Positions 25,587 through 34,375 of a stretch of 64,000 bases of DNA are shown one piece after another. Within the stretch, counting starts at the first letter, position 1. Every line of letters begins with the position of its first letter. The notes beneath the pieces were generated by a model. The model did no database searches, had not been told where the DNA came from, and saw only the letters and a program-made list of their open reading frames with translations. The stretch comes from Prado023 sp963753075. GTDB taxonomy: Bacteria; Actinomycetota; Actinomycetes; S36-B12; CAIYMF01. Location of the stretch: assembly GCA_963753075.1 (NCBI GenBank), contig CAVWAR010000017.1, forward strand, positions 1,302,001 to 1,366,000. Reading direction: 5' to 3'. Made by a program: the position numbers and the translations under genes.

Positions 25587-26695
25587 GTGACGAAGGGGGT
25601 TCGTCCTGAAGTTCCGCGGTGCATGCTCGGTGGCGTCGACGTCCCAGTGCTCGACGCCACGGCCGCACGACCCTGGTTGCAGGCGTTGATCCGGGTGGCG
25701 GGCGCTCAGCGGAATCCACCGAGGTTCACCAGGCGAGAGATCGTGAAGCTGGCGGGCGGCACCGTCGCGCTCGTCGTTTCGGCTGGGCGGTCCTGTTCCT
25801 CGGGGCATGGGAGTACGTCCGCTGGACCGAGGACTTCCTCCCCGGGACACCACCCACCGACGTTCTCGAAGCCGACGCATGGGAGGTCACCGACGAATCG
25901 GTGACGTTCGCCGCGGTCGGTGATACCGGCACCGGGGGACGCAACCAGATGGACGTCGCGCAGGCGATGGTTGACACCTACCAGGAGACTCCGTACGGGT
26001 TCGTTGCCCACGTGGGGGACGTCTCCTACTACGGGAGCATCGTGGACCGCTGGCCCGACGTGTGGGAGGAGCCGTACAAGCCCTTGCTGGACGCCAACGT
26101 GCTGTTCCAGGTCGCGATCGGCAACCACGAGCTGGAGGAGGAGGCGAGCGACGACGTCGAGCGGTGGATCGCCGAGAGACTGGCGCAGTTCGGGTATGAC
26201 ACCACCTATCGCGTGGTTCCCTACGGCCCCATCGACTTCTTCTTCCTCGACACTGCCACCCCGCTCATGACCGGCGAGCGCAGCGGGGAGCAGCGGGCGT
26301 GGCTGGAGCAGGCGCTGGCTGATTCCGAGGCACGCTGGAAGGTGGCGGTGATGCACCACGCCCCCTACTCCTCCAGCCCGAAGCGCGGCTCGTACACCGA
26401 GATCCGCGACATCGTGCATCCGCTGTTCGTCGAGCACGGCGTGCAGCTGGTCCTCACCGGTCACGACCACATGTACGAGCGGACCCATCCGCAGGATGGC
26501 GTGACCTACGTGGTGACCGGTGCCGGCGCCAAGCTGAGCGACATCGGCACCAGCGAGTTCACCGCGGTGTCGGAGAAGGTGCTGCAGTTCATGCTCGTGC
26601 AGATCGAAGCAGGCCTGATGACGGTGCAGGCCATCGACGTCACGGGGACAGCCTTCGACGAGGTGACCCTTGACATGCAGGGGAGGCAACCATGA
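25587..26695 (+). CDS. Purple-acid-phosphatase-like metallophosphoesterase (N-terminal frameshift)
   Basis: The body (from about 25785) has the metallophosphoesterase ligands: FAAVGDTGTGG, AHVGDVSYYG, AIGNHELE, VAVMHHAPYS and LTGHDHMYER, the order seen in purple-acid-phosphatase-like enzymes. The N-terminus is split. Frame one from GTG 25587 ends in FTRREIVKLAGGTVALVV, a twin-Arg-like membrane anchor. The body frame begins FGWAVLFLGAWEYVRW. Joining them by adding one base near 25782-25785 restores one continuous transmembrane helix. So there is either a 1-nt loss in the genome or a sequence error. The last 4 nt overlap the next gene. Confidence 0.75.
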
Positions 26696-27171
26696 GCGTC
26701 GACACCAGGTCCGCCCGGCGTCAGGGCATCCTCGCCGGCATCGTCACCTTCGTCGTCGGGATTCTCCCGACAGCAGGCATTCTCTGGTCGGCGTCGACCG
26801 GCAGCATCGGCTCGGTCAGCACCCCGGGGCTCGGCGGTGTCGCCGTCGTGGTGATCGGGGCGATCTCGGTCGGGTCCGGATACCTCGTCTCCCACGCGTA
26901 CGTGCGCGAGCCTGACCGCCGTCCCGGAGACGTCTGGAGCTGTTGGTACGGCGGCTTCGTCGGTTTCGTCCTCGGGACCTGGCTGTCGCCGTTCCTGGTC
27001 CTGATGGTCTTCGTGAACAGTGACGCGGCCCTCAACGACCGGCTCCCACAGGTGCTGGCGGTCTGGTCACTGCTGCACCTGGGATTCGCCGCGCTCGCGC
27101 TCCTCCTCGCGCGGGGCTTGTTGAGGCGCCGGCAGGCTGCACCTGATCCGCGGGTCACGGCTTCGACGTGA
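26692..27171 (+). CDS. Four-helix membrane protein
   Basis: The 159-residue protein has hydrophobic segments ILAGIVTFVVGILPTAGILW, VAVVVIGAISVGSGYLV, FVGFVLGTWLSPFLVLMVFV and LLHLGFAALALLLARGLL. Its ATG overlaps the TGA of the phosphoesterase gene (ATGA), so the two are likely coupled. No family recognised. Confidence 0.72.
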   Translation: MSVDTRSARRQGILAGIVTFVVGILPTAGILWSASTGSIGSVSTPGLGGVAVVVIGAISVGSGYLVSHAYVREPDRRPGDVWSCWYGGFVGFVLGTWLSPFLVLMVFVNSDAALNDRLPQVLAVWSLLHLGFAALALLLARGLLRRRQAAPDPRVTAST

Positions 27172-27292
27172 CGATGACGATGGCGCCATCCACGATCTTC
27201 AACAGAAGCGCCGGGCCTCCGGGGTCGCAGCTGTGGGGCGTCAGGCTCCGGCCCAACTCCACGACCTCGCCGGGCGGGATAGAATCCGCCAC
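27155..27292 (-). CDS. Possible 45-residue protein antisense to the gene ends
   Basis: GTG at 27292 opens (M)ADSIPPGEVVELGRSLTPHS then CDPGGPALLLKIVDGAIVIV and a normal stop at 27155. Codon choice is natural and the C-terminal strand pattern looks folded. A TGATACG element lies upstream, but the spacing is loose. It overlaps the 3' end of the membrane gene by 17 nt and is divergent from the beta-lactamase-like gene. Confidence 0.33.
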   Translation of the reverse strand: MADSIPPGEVVELGRSLTPHSCDPGGPALLLKIVDGAIVIVTSKP

Positions 27293-27327
27293 CCCCTGAA
27301 CACGTATCAGCCCAAGGACGAGACTCT

Positions 27328-28749
27328 GTGCTGCGATTCCTCGCTGTCCTGGCAATTGGCCTCAGCGCCGTTGTGCCTGCAAGCGTTCCTGACGGATCGA
27401 TCGAAGACGTCATCGATGAGCAGATGCCTGCTTCGGGCGTGCCGGGCCTGGCCTACGCCGTCGTGACCGAGGGCGAGATCACGTCGGTCGGCGCGCGCGG
27501 GGTCGTCCGAAGTGGGGGCGACACGGCGGTCACGCCGGACACGCCTTTCGTGGCCGGCTCGATCTCCAAGAGCTTCACAGCGCTGGCCGTGATGCAGCTG
27601 GTCGAGGCCGGCAGGATCGACCTGGACGCCGAGGTTTCGCAGTATCTGGACGGTTTCGCGGGCAAACCCGCTGGCGCCGTCACGATCCGGCAGCTGCTCA
27701 GCCACACGAGCGGCTTCTCCACCCTGCAGGGGAACACCTCGCACACGGCCACCCCCAGCGGCGAGGATGCGCTTGCGGGCTCGGTCGACGGGCTTGCCGA
27801 CGTGACCCCGGCCTACGCGCCCGACGAACGGTGGGAGTACTCGAACACCAACTACCAGATCCTCGGTCGGCTGATCGAAGTCGTCAGCGCACAGGACTAC
27901 CAGACCTACGTGACCACCAACATCCTGGACCCGGTCGGCATGGAGCACAGCTTCGTCGCCGACGGCGAGATCCACGAGGACATGGCCACCGGGCACCGGC
28001 CGTGGTTCGGCACCAAACGACCGCTGTCCGAGAACACGACGGACCTCGCCACAGCTCCGCAAGGCGGGATCATCGCCAGCGCCAGCGACCTGGCGCTGTA
28101 CCTGCAGATGATGATGAATGGCGAGGATGACGTGCTCAGCGCCGGGGCGAAGGCGCAGATGATGCGCCCGGCCAGCGCAGCATCGCCCTTCTACGGCCTT
28201 GGCTGGTTCATCGATTCGGGCAACCGAACTGTGTGGCATTCCGGATCGACTCCCGGTGTCGAGACTCTCGCGACGATGCTTCCCGCCGATCAGGACGGGG
28301 TTGTGGTCCTGGTCAACGGCGGTAGCGGAATCGGCTTCGGAGAAACGGCCCAGCTGCGCAACGGCGTCACTGCCCGGGCGCTGGGCCTGGACTACGCCGG
28401 CGAGGGCTCGCGAATCTGGCAGAAGGTCCTGTTCATCGGCCTCGTCGCCCTGCCGATCGTCTACCTGCTCAGCATGATCTGGGCGTGGCGTCACCGCGTC
28501 GGAATTCGCGCCAAGGTGAAGTCGGGCGCTTCCGGCCTGTTCAGCCTGTGGTTCCCACTGCTCACCACGCTTGTCGCGGCGTGGGCCATCTTCAGCCTCG
28601 TGCCGAGCCTGGGGGGCGCGCCGATCGCCACGATCAGGCTGTTCCAGCCCGATTTCGGGTGGGCATTGATCGCCACCGCAGTAACCGGAGTGCTGTGGGC
28701 CGTGTTCAGGCTTGGAGTGGCCTACACCGGCAGATCCAGCCCTGCCTGA
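27328..28749 (+). CDS. Class C beta-lactamase-like serine hydrolase with membrane tail
   Basis: The 473-residue protein has a signal-like N-terminus (LRFLAVLAIGLSAVVPASV), then the serine-hydrolase domain with SISK (S-x-x-K nucleophile), YSNTNY (Y-x-N) and a late GWFIDSGNRTVWHSGSTPG (H-x-G) motif. After residue about 360 three hydrophobic segments follow (VLFIGLVALPIVYLLSMIW, LWFPLLTTLVAAWAIFSL, WALIATAVTGVLWAVFRL). The family includes D-Ala-D-Ala peptidases and esterases; true beta-lactamase activity is not implied. The GTG start has AAGGA upstream; a TAGAAT -10 lies at 27280-27285. Confidence 0.88.
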   Translation: MLRFLAVLAIGLSAVVPASVPDGSIEDVIDEQMPASGVPGLAYAVVTEGEITSVGARGVVRSGGDTAVTPDTPFVAGSISKSFTALAVMQLVEAGRIDLDAEVSQYLDGFAGKPAGAVTIRQLLSHTSGFSTLQGNTSHTATPSGEDALAGSVDGLADVTPAYAPDERWEYSNTNYQILGRLIEVVSAQDYQTYVTTNILDPVGMEHSFVADGEIHEDMATGHRPWFGTKRPLSENTTDLATAPQGGIIASASDLALYLQMMMNGEDDVLSAGAKAQMMRPASAASPFYGLGWFIDSGNRTVWHSGSTPGVETLATMLPADQDGVVVLVNGGSGIGFGETAQLRNGVTARALGLDYAGEGSRIWQKVLFIGLVALPIVYLLSMIWAWRHRVGIRAKVKSGASGLFSLWFPLLTTLVAAWAIFSLVPSLGGAPIATIRLFQPDFGWALIATAVTGVLWAVFRLGVAYTGRSSPA

Positions 28750-28752
28750 GTC

Positions 28753-30171
28753 TCACAGCCGCCAGCGGGTTCGTGGAGTGCGTGTGACGATCCAGGGAGA
28801 TCCGTTGTTGCCCGGCCAGGGCGTGCCCGGCGGCGCTCCGGGCTGGGGATCGGCAACCGCTTCACCCGTGGTGGGAGCGATGGTCCACATCCGCAGGTCG
28901 ACCTGGCGATGATGAGCCCAACACAACAGGACCAAGTTGGGCACATCCGTGTTGCCGTCGGCTGCCCACTCAACCACGTGGTGGGTCTGGCAGGCCTCGG
29001 CAGGGATTCCGCAGCCGGGAATGATGCAGCCGCGGTCGCGCGCCGCCAGCGCGCGGCGTTGGGCCGGGGTGGCGATCCGGGCAGTGCGCCCGACCGCCAA
29101 GGGCAGACGGGTCCCGAGCAGAGCAGCCGCCAGCGCCGTGATGCGTGTCGATGCGGCCGTCGTGGGCACCAGCACAGACGACCGGGCAGCGTGGAGCAAC
29201 TCCTCCACCGTGTCCGGGCATTCACCGGACTCGACCAGGATCGGAGTGAGCTGCGCATCGCACCCCGCGAACCGCTCCTCTGCGGCGGTCAGGGTGTGGC
29301 CACGGGAGGTCGTCCACGTCTGGTCTCCCAAGGCCGTCGTGTCCACGGCGACCGAGACTGACACAGGCAGCCCACCGCGCGTGGGGACCGACCCGGACGC
29401 ATGCGCCGCACTGACCAGGGCCACCAGGCCGTCGGCCCGCCGCGCTGACGGCGGAACGTGGTCTGCCTCACTGCGCAGCCGCTCGGCACACGCATCGATG
29501 GCGGCAATCACCGCCTCACCCTCAACTCGGGGCAAGCAGCCGGAGAGCAGCACTGAATCCGAGGAGAGGGCGAACGACAGGGACCTTGACTCGTAGGCTG
29601 CCGATTCGTCCGGGTCAGGATCGGCAGGTGGGTGCAGCACGCGGATCACCCGAGCAACGAAGGCCCCGACCGCCTGTGGCGACAACTGCCCCCACAGCGG
29701 GGTCAGCTCCGCGATGACGGCAGCCATCTCCGCCTCGGAGAGCGCGTCGGCCCGGCGGGCGAGGGCGTGCACGTGCTCGCTGGTGATCACACCTGCTGCC
29801 CAAGCGTCGCCCAGGGCAGGTTGCACGCTGGAGAAGGCTCCCGCTCGAGCCAGGCGCCGCGCCCACCCCGACGACCAGCCGCGGGCCAACAGCATCGCGC
29901 CGTCACCGACCAGCGGCAGGCTGCCGGATCGGGCCGCCGCGGCCATCCGCCGCGCCAACTCGTACTCCGCGACAGCCACCGCGGAGCACATCACCTCCAC
30001 GTCCGCCTCTGGCCGCTCGCCAGCTGCCAGACCCATCGCGGGTGCCGCACCCACGGAGATCGCGGACAGATCGGCCCAGACCGCGGCCACCTCGGATGAC
30101 GCCACGGGCGCTGCCGCCCTCGCCCGCACGTCGACGACCGCCGGCGGGCCGTCCACCCCCAAGACCCCCAT
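28753..30171 (-). CDS. DUF222/HNH endonuclease-domain protein (13E12-type)
   Basis: 472 residues. The N-terminal DUF222 helical region spans about 30-320 (VAEYELARRMAAAARSGSLP, LSEAEMAAVIAELTPL). The C-terminal HNH motif is RDRGCIIPGC...THHVVEWAADGNTDV...LLCWAHHRQV, with the metal and catalytic His/Asn pairs intact. This family is multi-copy and widespread in actinobacteria, often beside mobile or repeat DNA, with no proven role. ATG 30171 is preceded by GGGGGAG at normal spacing; an ATG at 30186 is also possible. Confidence 0.9.
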   Translation of the reverse strand: MGVLGVDGPPAVVDVRARAAAPVASSEVAAVWADLSAISVGAAPAMGLAAGERPEADVEVMCSAVAVAEYELARRMAAAARSGSLPLVGDGAMLLARGWSSGWARRLARAGAFSSVQPALGDAWAAGVITSEHVHALARRADALSEAEMAAVIAELTPLWGQLSPQAVGAFVARVIRVLHPPADPDPDESAAYESRSLSFALSSDSVLLSGCLPRVEGEAVIAAIDACAERLRSEADHVPPSARRADGLVALVSAAHASGSVPTRGGLPVSVSVAVDTTALGDQTWTTSRGHTLTAAEERFAGCDAQLTPILVESGECPDTVEELLHAARSSVLVPTTAASTRITALAAALLGTRLPLAVGRTARIATPAQRRALAARDRGCIIPGCGIPAEACQTHHVVEWAADGNTDVPNLVLLCWAHHRQVDLRMWTIAPTTGEAVADPQPGAPPGTPWPGNNGSPWIVTRTPRTRWRL

Positions 30172-30512
30172 CTCGACTCCCCCCATACTCGTACATCTGT
30201 TCGAAGCCTATCTCGGCCCACTGACAATGGAACGTGCCAAGGCCAATCTGTGGACAGCCGGGCACCAGAGCCCACCCGTTCCGGGGTCGACTACACCGCC
30301 AGACCGAGCGCACGGCTGATTGGCTCGACACTCTGGCCGCGGGACCAGCCGACGTCCCTATCGGAATCCGTGGAAGCGTGCCTCCCCCAGCCCGCCTCGC
30401 TGAAGCGCGCCGCCCGCGACCGGCGCCACCGCCGGGGGGCCTGGCCCAATGGCTCAGACCCCGTGGCTCAGACCCCGTGGCTCCGACCCCGTGGCTCAGA
30501 CCCCGAAATGGC
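30172..30512. other. Intergenic stretch of about 340 bases
   Basis: It holds the upstream region of the HNH gene and, at its left-strand end, the 14-bp tandem repeat described separately. No other gene seen. Confidence 0.5.
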
Positions 30513-30522
30513 TCAGCCCCCG
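30450..30522. repeat. 14-bp tandem repeat, four copies plus one degenerate
   Basis: TGGCTCAGACCCCG at 30450, 30464, 30478 (one mismatch) and 30492, then after AAA a fifth variant at 30509-30522. The last copy supplies the stop codon of the glycosyltransferase gene. It lies directly 3' of that gene. Confidence 0.9.
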
Positions 30523-31562
30523 AACCACTCGTGCACACGTGCCACGATCGCGCGGTCGAACTGGTCATCGTCGTGCCGCGTACCCAGCCACTGGACGAAG
30601 TCGCCATCTGCGCACTCGTCCAGCTCCTGCCTGCAGGCGTCGGTGTCCGTGACGGCCCGGTAGAGCATCTCCTCGGCCTCGTCCGGGGTTGAGTAGAAGA
30701 ACGGGTACTTCTCGGGCAGGATCGCCCGCGCCCACGGCCGGTCCGGGAACACACCCACCGCGCCGGCGACGAGCGCCTCGACGTACTCCAGCCCATAGGA
30801 CTCGTCGCGGGCGGTGGCCAGGAATGCCGTGGTCCGGGCCAGCGCGTGCCAGTAGTCCTCTCGGGTGGCGGTCAGCGGACCGACCCATGCCCAGTCCTTG
30901 CGCGACAGGCGCATCGCACGCTCGCTGATCAGGTGCGACTCGTGCAACCGGGCCTCCACAGTGATGGGGGTGCGCTTCTGGACCCTCTCGACCGTGTCGA
31001 GGAACATCTGCGGCTGCTTGCGCTCCGAGAGGTAGATCGCGGGGTAGAGCACCACAGGGACGGCGGCCTCCTTGCGCGGCTGGACGTGCTCGAGCCTGAT
31101 ACCGAGGTTGACCCAGCCGATCTGGGCGTCCTCCCAGATGGACTTGATCGTCCAGCCCGAGACGATCTCGCGGACCTCGGATGCGGTGCGCTCGGAGTTG
31201 GCGAACGTCGGGAACAATCCGCAGGACAGGCCCAGGGCGGCGCGCTGGACGCGGCTGCTGAACTTGGCCGTGTTGAACCAGACGAAGTTCATCAACTGCG
31301 GCTCGTCGCAGTTCTCCTCGAGCGCCTGCCAGATGGCCACGGAGTCCAGGACGTCCATGTTGATCACCAGGGTGTTGGCGCCGTCGATGAACTGCAGGGG
31401 GATGACGTCGAACCCTGCGCCCTGCTTGGGGCCGGGCCCGATGAGGCGCGCACCGGGGAATACCCGGAGCAGGCGCCGGACCAGCGTGGCACCGGCATCG
31501 TGACCCGCGACGTGGCCCTCGGCATCAACGATCGCTGCGGCGTACTTGATGGCGATGTTCAC
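30513..31562 (-). CDS. GT-B-type glycosyltransferase
   Basis: The 349-residue protein has an N-terminal half with FVWFNTAKFSSRVQRA and PTFANSERTASEV, and a C-terminal half with the GT4-like E-x7-E element ESYGLEYVEALVAGAVGVF and a Rossmann-like end. Donor and acceptor are unknown. The start is a GTG that overlaps the stop of the H+-pyrophosphatase gene (GTGA), so it is likely cotranscribed with it. Similar genes have been annotated as hypothetical or glycosyltransferase family 1/4. Confidence 0.68.
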   Translation of the reverse strand: MNIAIKYAAAIVDAEGHVAGHDAGATLVRRLLRVFPGARLIGPGPKQGAGFDVIPLQFIDGANTLVINMDVLDSVAIWQALEENCDEPQLMNFVWFNTAKFSSRVQRAALGLSCGLFPTFANSERTASEVREIVSGWTIKSIWEDAQIGWVNLGIRLEHVQPRKEAAVPVVLYPAIYLSERKQPQMFLDTVERVQKRTPITVEARLHESHLISERAMRLSRKDWAWVGPLTATREDYWHALARTTAFLATARDESYGLEYVEALVAGAVGVFPDRPWARAILPEKYPFFYSTPDEAEEMLYRAVTDTDACRQELDECADGDFVQWLGTRHDDDQFDRAIVARVHEWFGG

Positions 31563-34108
31563 TTGACCCCACCTGCTCCCTCGTATGCGAACTCATCCTC
31601 GGGGCGGGATCCGCCGCCGCCGAAGTTGGCGGGGCCATCGGGCTCCTCCGGGTACTCCTCGTCGTCCACCAGCGGAACCTCGATGCGCATCCCGTAGAAG
31701 GAGCGCAGCACGAAGAACACCGAGACCGCGAAGAACACTGCCGCCAGGGCAAGGACGAGCGACCCGCGCCCCTGAGCCTCGAGGCTGACCGCGAGCTCGA
31801 CGGCCAGCAGGCCGAACAGCGTCGTGAACTTGATCACCGGGTTCAGCGCCACCGACGAGGTGTCCTTGTACGGGTCACCAACGGTGTCGCCGACGATCGT
31901 GGCGTCGTGCAGCGCGGTGCCCTTGGCGTGCAGGTCGATCTCCACGATCTTCTTCGCGTTGTCCCAGGCGCCACCCGCATTGGCCATGAACAGCGCCTGG
32001 TAGAGCCCGAAGGCCGCGATCGAGATCAGGTACCCGATGAACAGGTACGGCTCGAGGAAGGCGAAGGCCAACGTGACGAAGAAGACCCCGAGGAACATGT
32101 TGATCATGCCCTGCTGCGCGTACTGCGTGCAGATCTCGACCACGCGGCGGGAGTCCGCCTCGCTGGCCCTCGTGACGCCTTCCAGGCGGATCGAGCCCTT
32201 GATGAACTCCACGGCCCGGTAGGCCCCGGTCGTGACCGCCTGGATCGATGCACCGGTGAACCAGTAGATGATTGCGCCCCCGGCGATCAGGCCGAGCAGG
32301 AACGGCGGGTAGAGCAGGGACAGGTTCTCCATGCCCTCGGTCAGGCCGTCGGTCAGGGTCATGATGATGGAGAAGATCATCGTGGTGGCGCCGACAACCG
32401 CGGTGCCGATCAGGACAGGCTTCGCGGTGGCCTTGAAGGTGTTCCCAGCGCCGTCGTTCTCCTCGAGCATCTGCTTGGCCGTGTCCCAGTGCGGCTCGAA
32501 TCCGTAGTCCGCGCGGAGCTCGTTGTCGATGCTCGGGATGTCCTCGATCATCGACAGCTCGAAGACGCTCTGCGCGTTGTCGGTGACCGGACCGTAGGAG
32601 TCAACCGCGATCGTGACCGGGCCCATTCCCAGGAAGCCGAACGCGAGCAGTCCGAAGGCGAAGACCGCCGGGGCGATCATGATGGCGTCCAGGCCCAGGT
32701 CGCTGATCAGGTACGCCCCGCCCATCAGGGCGACGATCGTCATGCCCAGCCAGTAGGCCGAGAAGTTTCCTGCTACCAGCCCGGAGAGGATGTTCAGCGA
32801 GGCACCTCCCTCGCGCGAGCTCTTCACGACCTCCTTGACGTGCTTGCTGTTCGTGGAGGTGAAGATCTTGACCACCTCGGGGATCACGGCTCCGGCCAGG
32901 GTCCCCAGCGAGACGATGGAGGCCAACTTCCACCACAGGTCGCCGGTCGCGCCGACGCCCAGGACGAAGTAGGTCGTGACGTAGGTGGCACCGATGCTGA
33001 TCAGGGAGGTGACCCAGACCAGCGAGCTCAGCGGCGTCTCGAAGTTCATCCGATCAACATCTGCGTATCGGCTGCGGACCCACGCATCGTTGAGCAGGTA
33101 GGACACGGCCGAGGCGATGACCAGCACCGCGCGGACCACGAACAGCCACACCAGCAGGGTCGCCTGGACGCCCGGGTCGGGAACCGCGAGCAGGATGAAG
33201 GTGATCAGGGCGACGCCGGTGACGCCATAGGTCTCGAAGCCGTCTGCGCTCGGTCCGACCGAGTCGCCCGCGTTGTCACCGGTGCAGTCGGCGATCACGC
33301 CCGGGTTGCGCGCGTCGTCCTCCTTGATCTTGAAGGCGATCTTCATCAGGTCCGCGCCGATGTCGGCGATCTTCGTGAAGATGCCACCGGCGATCCGCAG
33401 TGCGGCCGCACCCAGCGACTCCCCGATCGCGAACCCGATGAAGCAGGCACCGGCGATCTCAGCGGGCAGGAAGATCAGGATGACCAGCATCATCAGCAGC
33501 TCGAGGCTGATCAGCACCATGCCGATCGACATGCCGGACATCAGCGGGATGCGGTGCACCGGCAGCGGCTTGCCGCGCAGCGCGGCGAAGGCGGTGCGTG
33601 AGTTCGCGTAGGTGTTGACCCGGATGCCGAACCACGCCACCGCGTAGGAGCCACCCATGCCGAGCAGGCTGAAGCCGAGGATGATCGCCACCCGCTGCCA
33701 CGTGAACCCGACGAGCACCCCGTAGTACACGACGATGACAGCGGCGATGAATGCCCACAGCATCAGCAGGAATCGTCCCTGCTTGAGCAGGTAGGCCTGG
33801 CAGGTGGAGTAGATCAGCTCGGAGATCTCGCGCATCGAGGGATGGACCTCCATGACGCGCAGCCTCTGGAAGATGACAGCCCCGAAGCCGAGCCCGAGGG
33901 CGCAGACCAGCAGCCCGAACAGAAGCAGCGTGCGGCCGGATCCACCTCCCACGACCGTCACAGTGGACAGATCCGGCAGGACCAGGCTCGCTTCACCACC
34001 CCCGGTTCCGGCCTCCCCCTCGGCTCCGGACGTGGCACAACCAGCCAGTGCCAGGGCGGCGACCAGTGCGCCCACCCCACGAGCCGCAAGGCCCTTGGAC
34101 TTCACCAT
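31559..34108 (-). CDS. hppA: Membrane-bound proton-translocating pyrophosphatase (divergent type)
   Basis: The 849-residue protein has about 16 transmembrane segments and a lipoprotein-like N-terminus (ALALAGCATS). It couples PPi hydrolysis to ion export. Key motifs: FTKIADIGADLM, EDDARNPGVIADCTGDNAGD then SVGPSADGFETYG, GNTFKATAKPVLIG, and the late DNAKKIVEIDL...GDTVGDPYKDTSSVALNP. The usual DNVGDNVGDCAGMAADLFE is altered (Cys-Thr-Gly, Ser-Val-Gly-Pro). The Lys in GNTFKATAK occupies the place that makes the enzyme K+-independent. This suggests a divergent subgroup, and the ion should be tested rather than assumed. A glycosyltransferase gene overlaps its stop by 4 nt. Confidence 0.93.
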   Translation of the reverse strand: MVKSKGLAARGVGALVAALALAGCATSGAEGEAGTGGGEASLVLPDLSTVTVVGGGSGRTLLLFGLLVCALGLGFGAVIFQRLRVMEVHPSMREISELIYSTCQAYLLKQGRFLLMLWAFIAAVIVVYYGVLVGFTWQRVAIILGFSLLGMGGSYAVAWFGIRVNTYANSRTAFAALRGKPLPVHRIPLMSGMSIGMVLISLELLMMLVILIFLPAEIAGACFIGFAIGESLGAAALRIAGGIFTKIADIGADLMKIAFKIKEDDARNPGVIADCTGDNAGDSVGPSADGFETYGVTGVALITFILLAVPDPGVQATLLVWLFVVRAVLVIASAVSYLLNDAWVRSRYADVDRMNFETPLSSLVWVTSLISIGATYVTTYFVLGVGATGDLWWKLASIVSLGTLAGAVIPEVVKIFTSTNSKHVKEVVKSSREGGASLNILSGLVAGNFSAYWLGMTIVALMGGAYLISDLGLDAIMIAPAVFAFGLLAFGFLGMGPVTIAVDSYGPVTDNAQSVFELSMIEDIPSIDNELRADYGFEPHWDTAKQMLEENDGAGNTFKATAKPVLIGTAVVGATTMIFSIIMTLTDGLTEGMENLSLLYPPFLLGLIAGGAIIYWFTGASIQAVTTGAYRAVEFIKGSIRLEGVTRASEADSRRVVEICTQYAQQGMINMFLGVFFVTLAFAFLEPYLFIGYLISIAAFGLYQALFMANAGGAWDNAKKIVEIDLHAKGTALHDATIVGDTVGDPYKDTSSVALNPVIKFTTLFGLLAVELAVSLEAQGRGSLVLALAAVFFAVSVFFVLRSFYGMRIEVPLVDDEEYPEEPDGPANFGGGGSRPEDEFAYEGAGGVK

Positions 34109-34375
34109 CGGGGACTACCCCTTCGATCGAGGTGCCGGTCGGACAGGCACCGACGCCCGCCAAAGTAGTCCCGGCGACGCGCCGTCCAGTTGGGCAAAGG
34201 TCCCGGATCGAGGGGCATGCGTCCCGAGCATCACGCCGGTCGCACCCGTCGTTGGACCCTACCGACGACACCCGCGCGGGTCAGGACGGCTCCCGGACCT
34301 GCAGCACGGGCGAACGGACGCCCGCGCAGGTGCCGAGAGTGGCCCCACATTGCCCAGGGCCCGTACGAGCCCACA

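Noticed and set aside
27328..28749. Antibiotic-resistance beta-lactamase
   Set aside because: The serine-hydrolase motifs are shared by many esterases and peptidases; the membrane tail argues against a classical secreted beta-lactamase.
28753..30171. Mobile element (HNH as homing endonuclease or IS part)
   Set aside because: DUF222-HNH proteins are ordinary chromosomal genes in actinobacteria; no inverted repeats, intron or transposase found around it.
30450..30522. CRISPR-like array
   Set aside because: The units are directly adjacent without spacers and are only 14 bp, so it is a simple tandem repeat.
31907..33601. 564-codon plus frame across the pyrophosphatase gene
   Set aside because: Antisense to a certain membrane pyrophosphatase; composition rich in Asp/Arg/Gln is typical of the mirror of hydrophobic codons.
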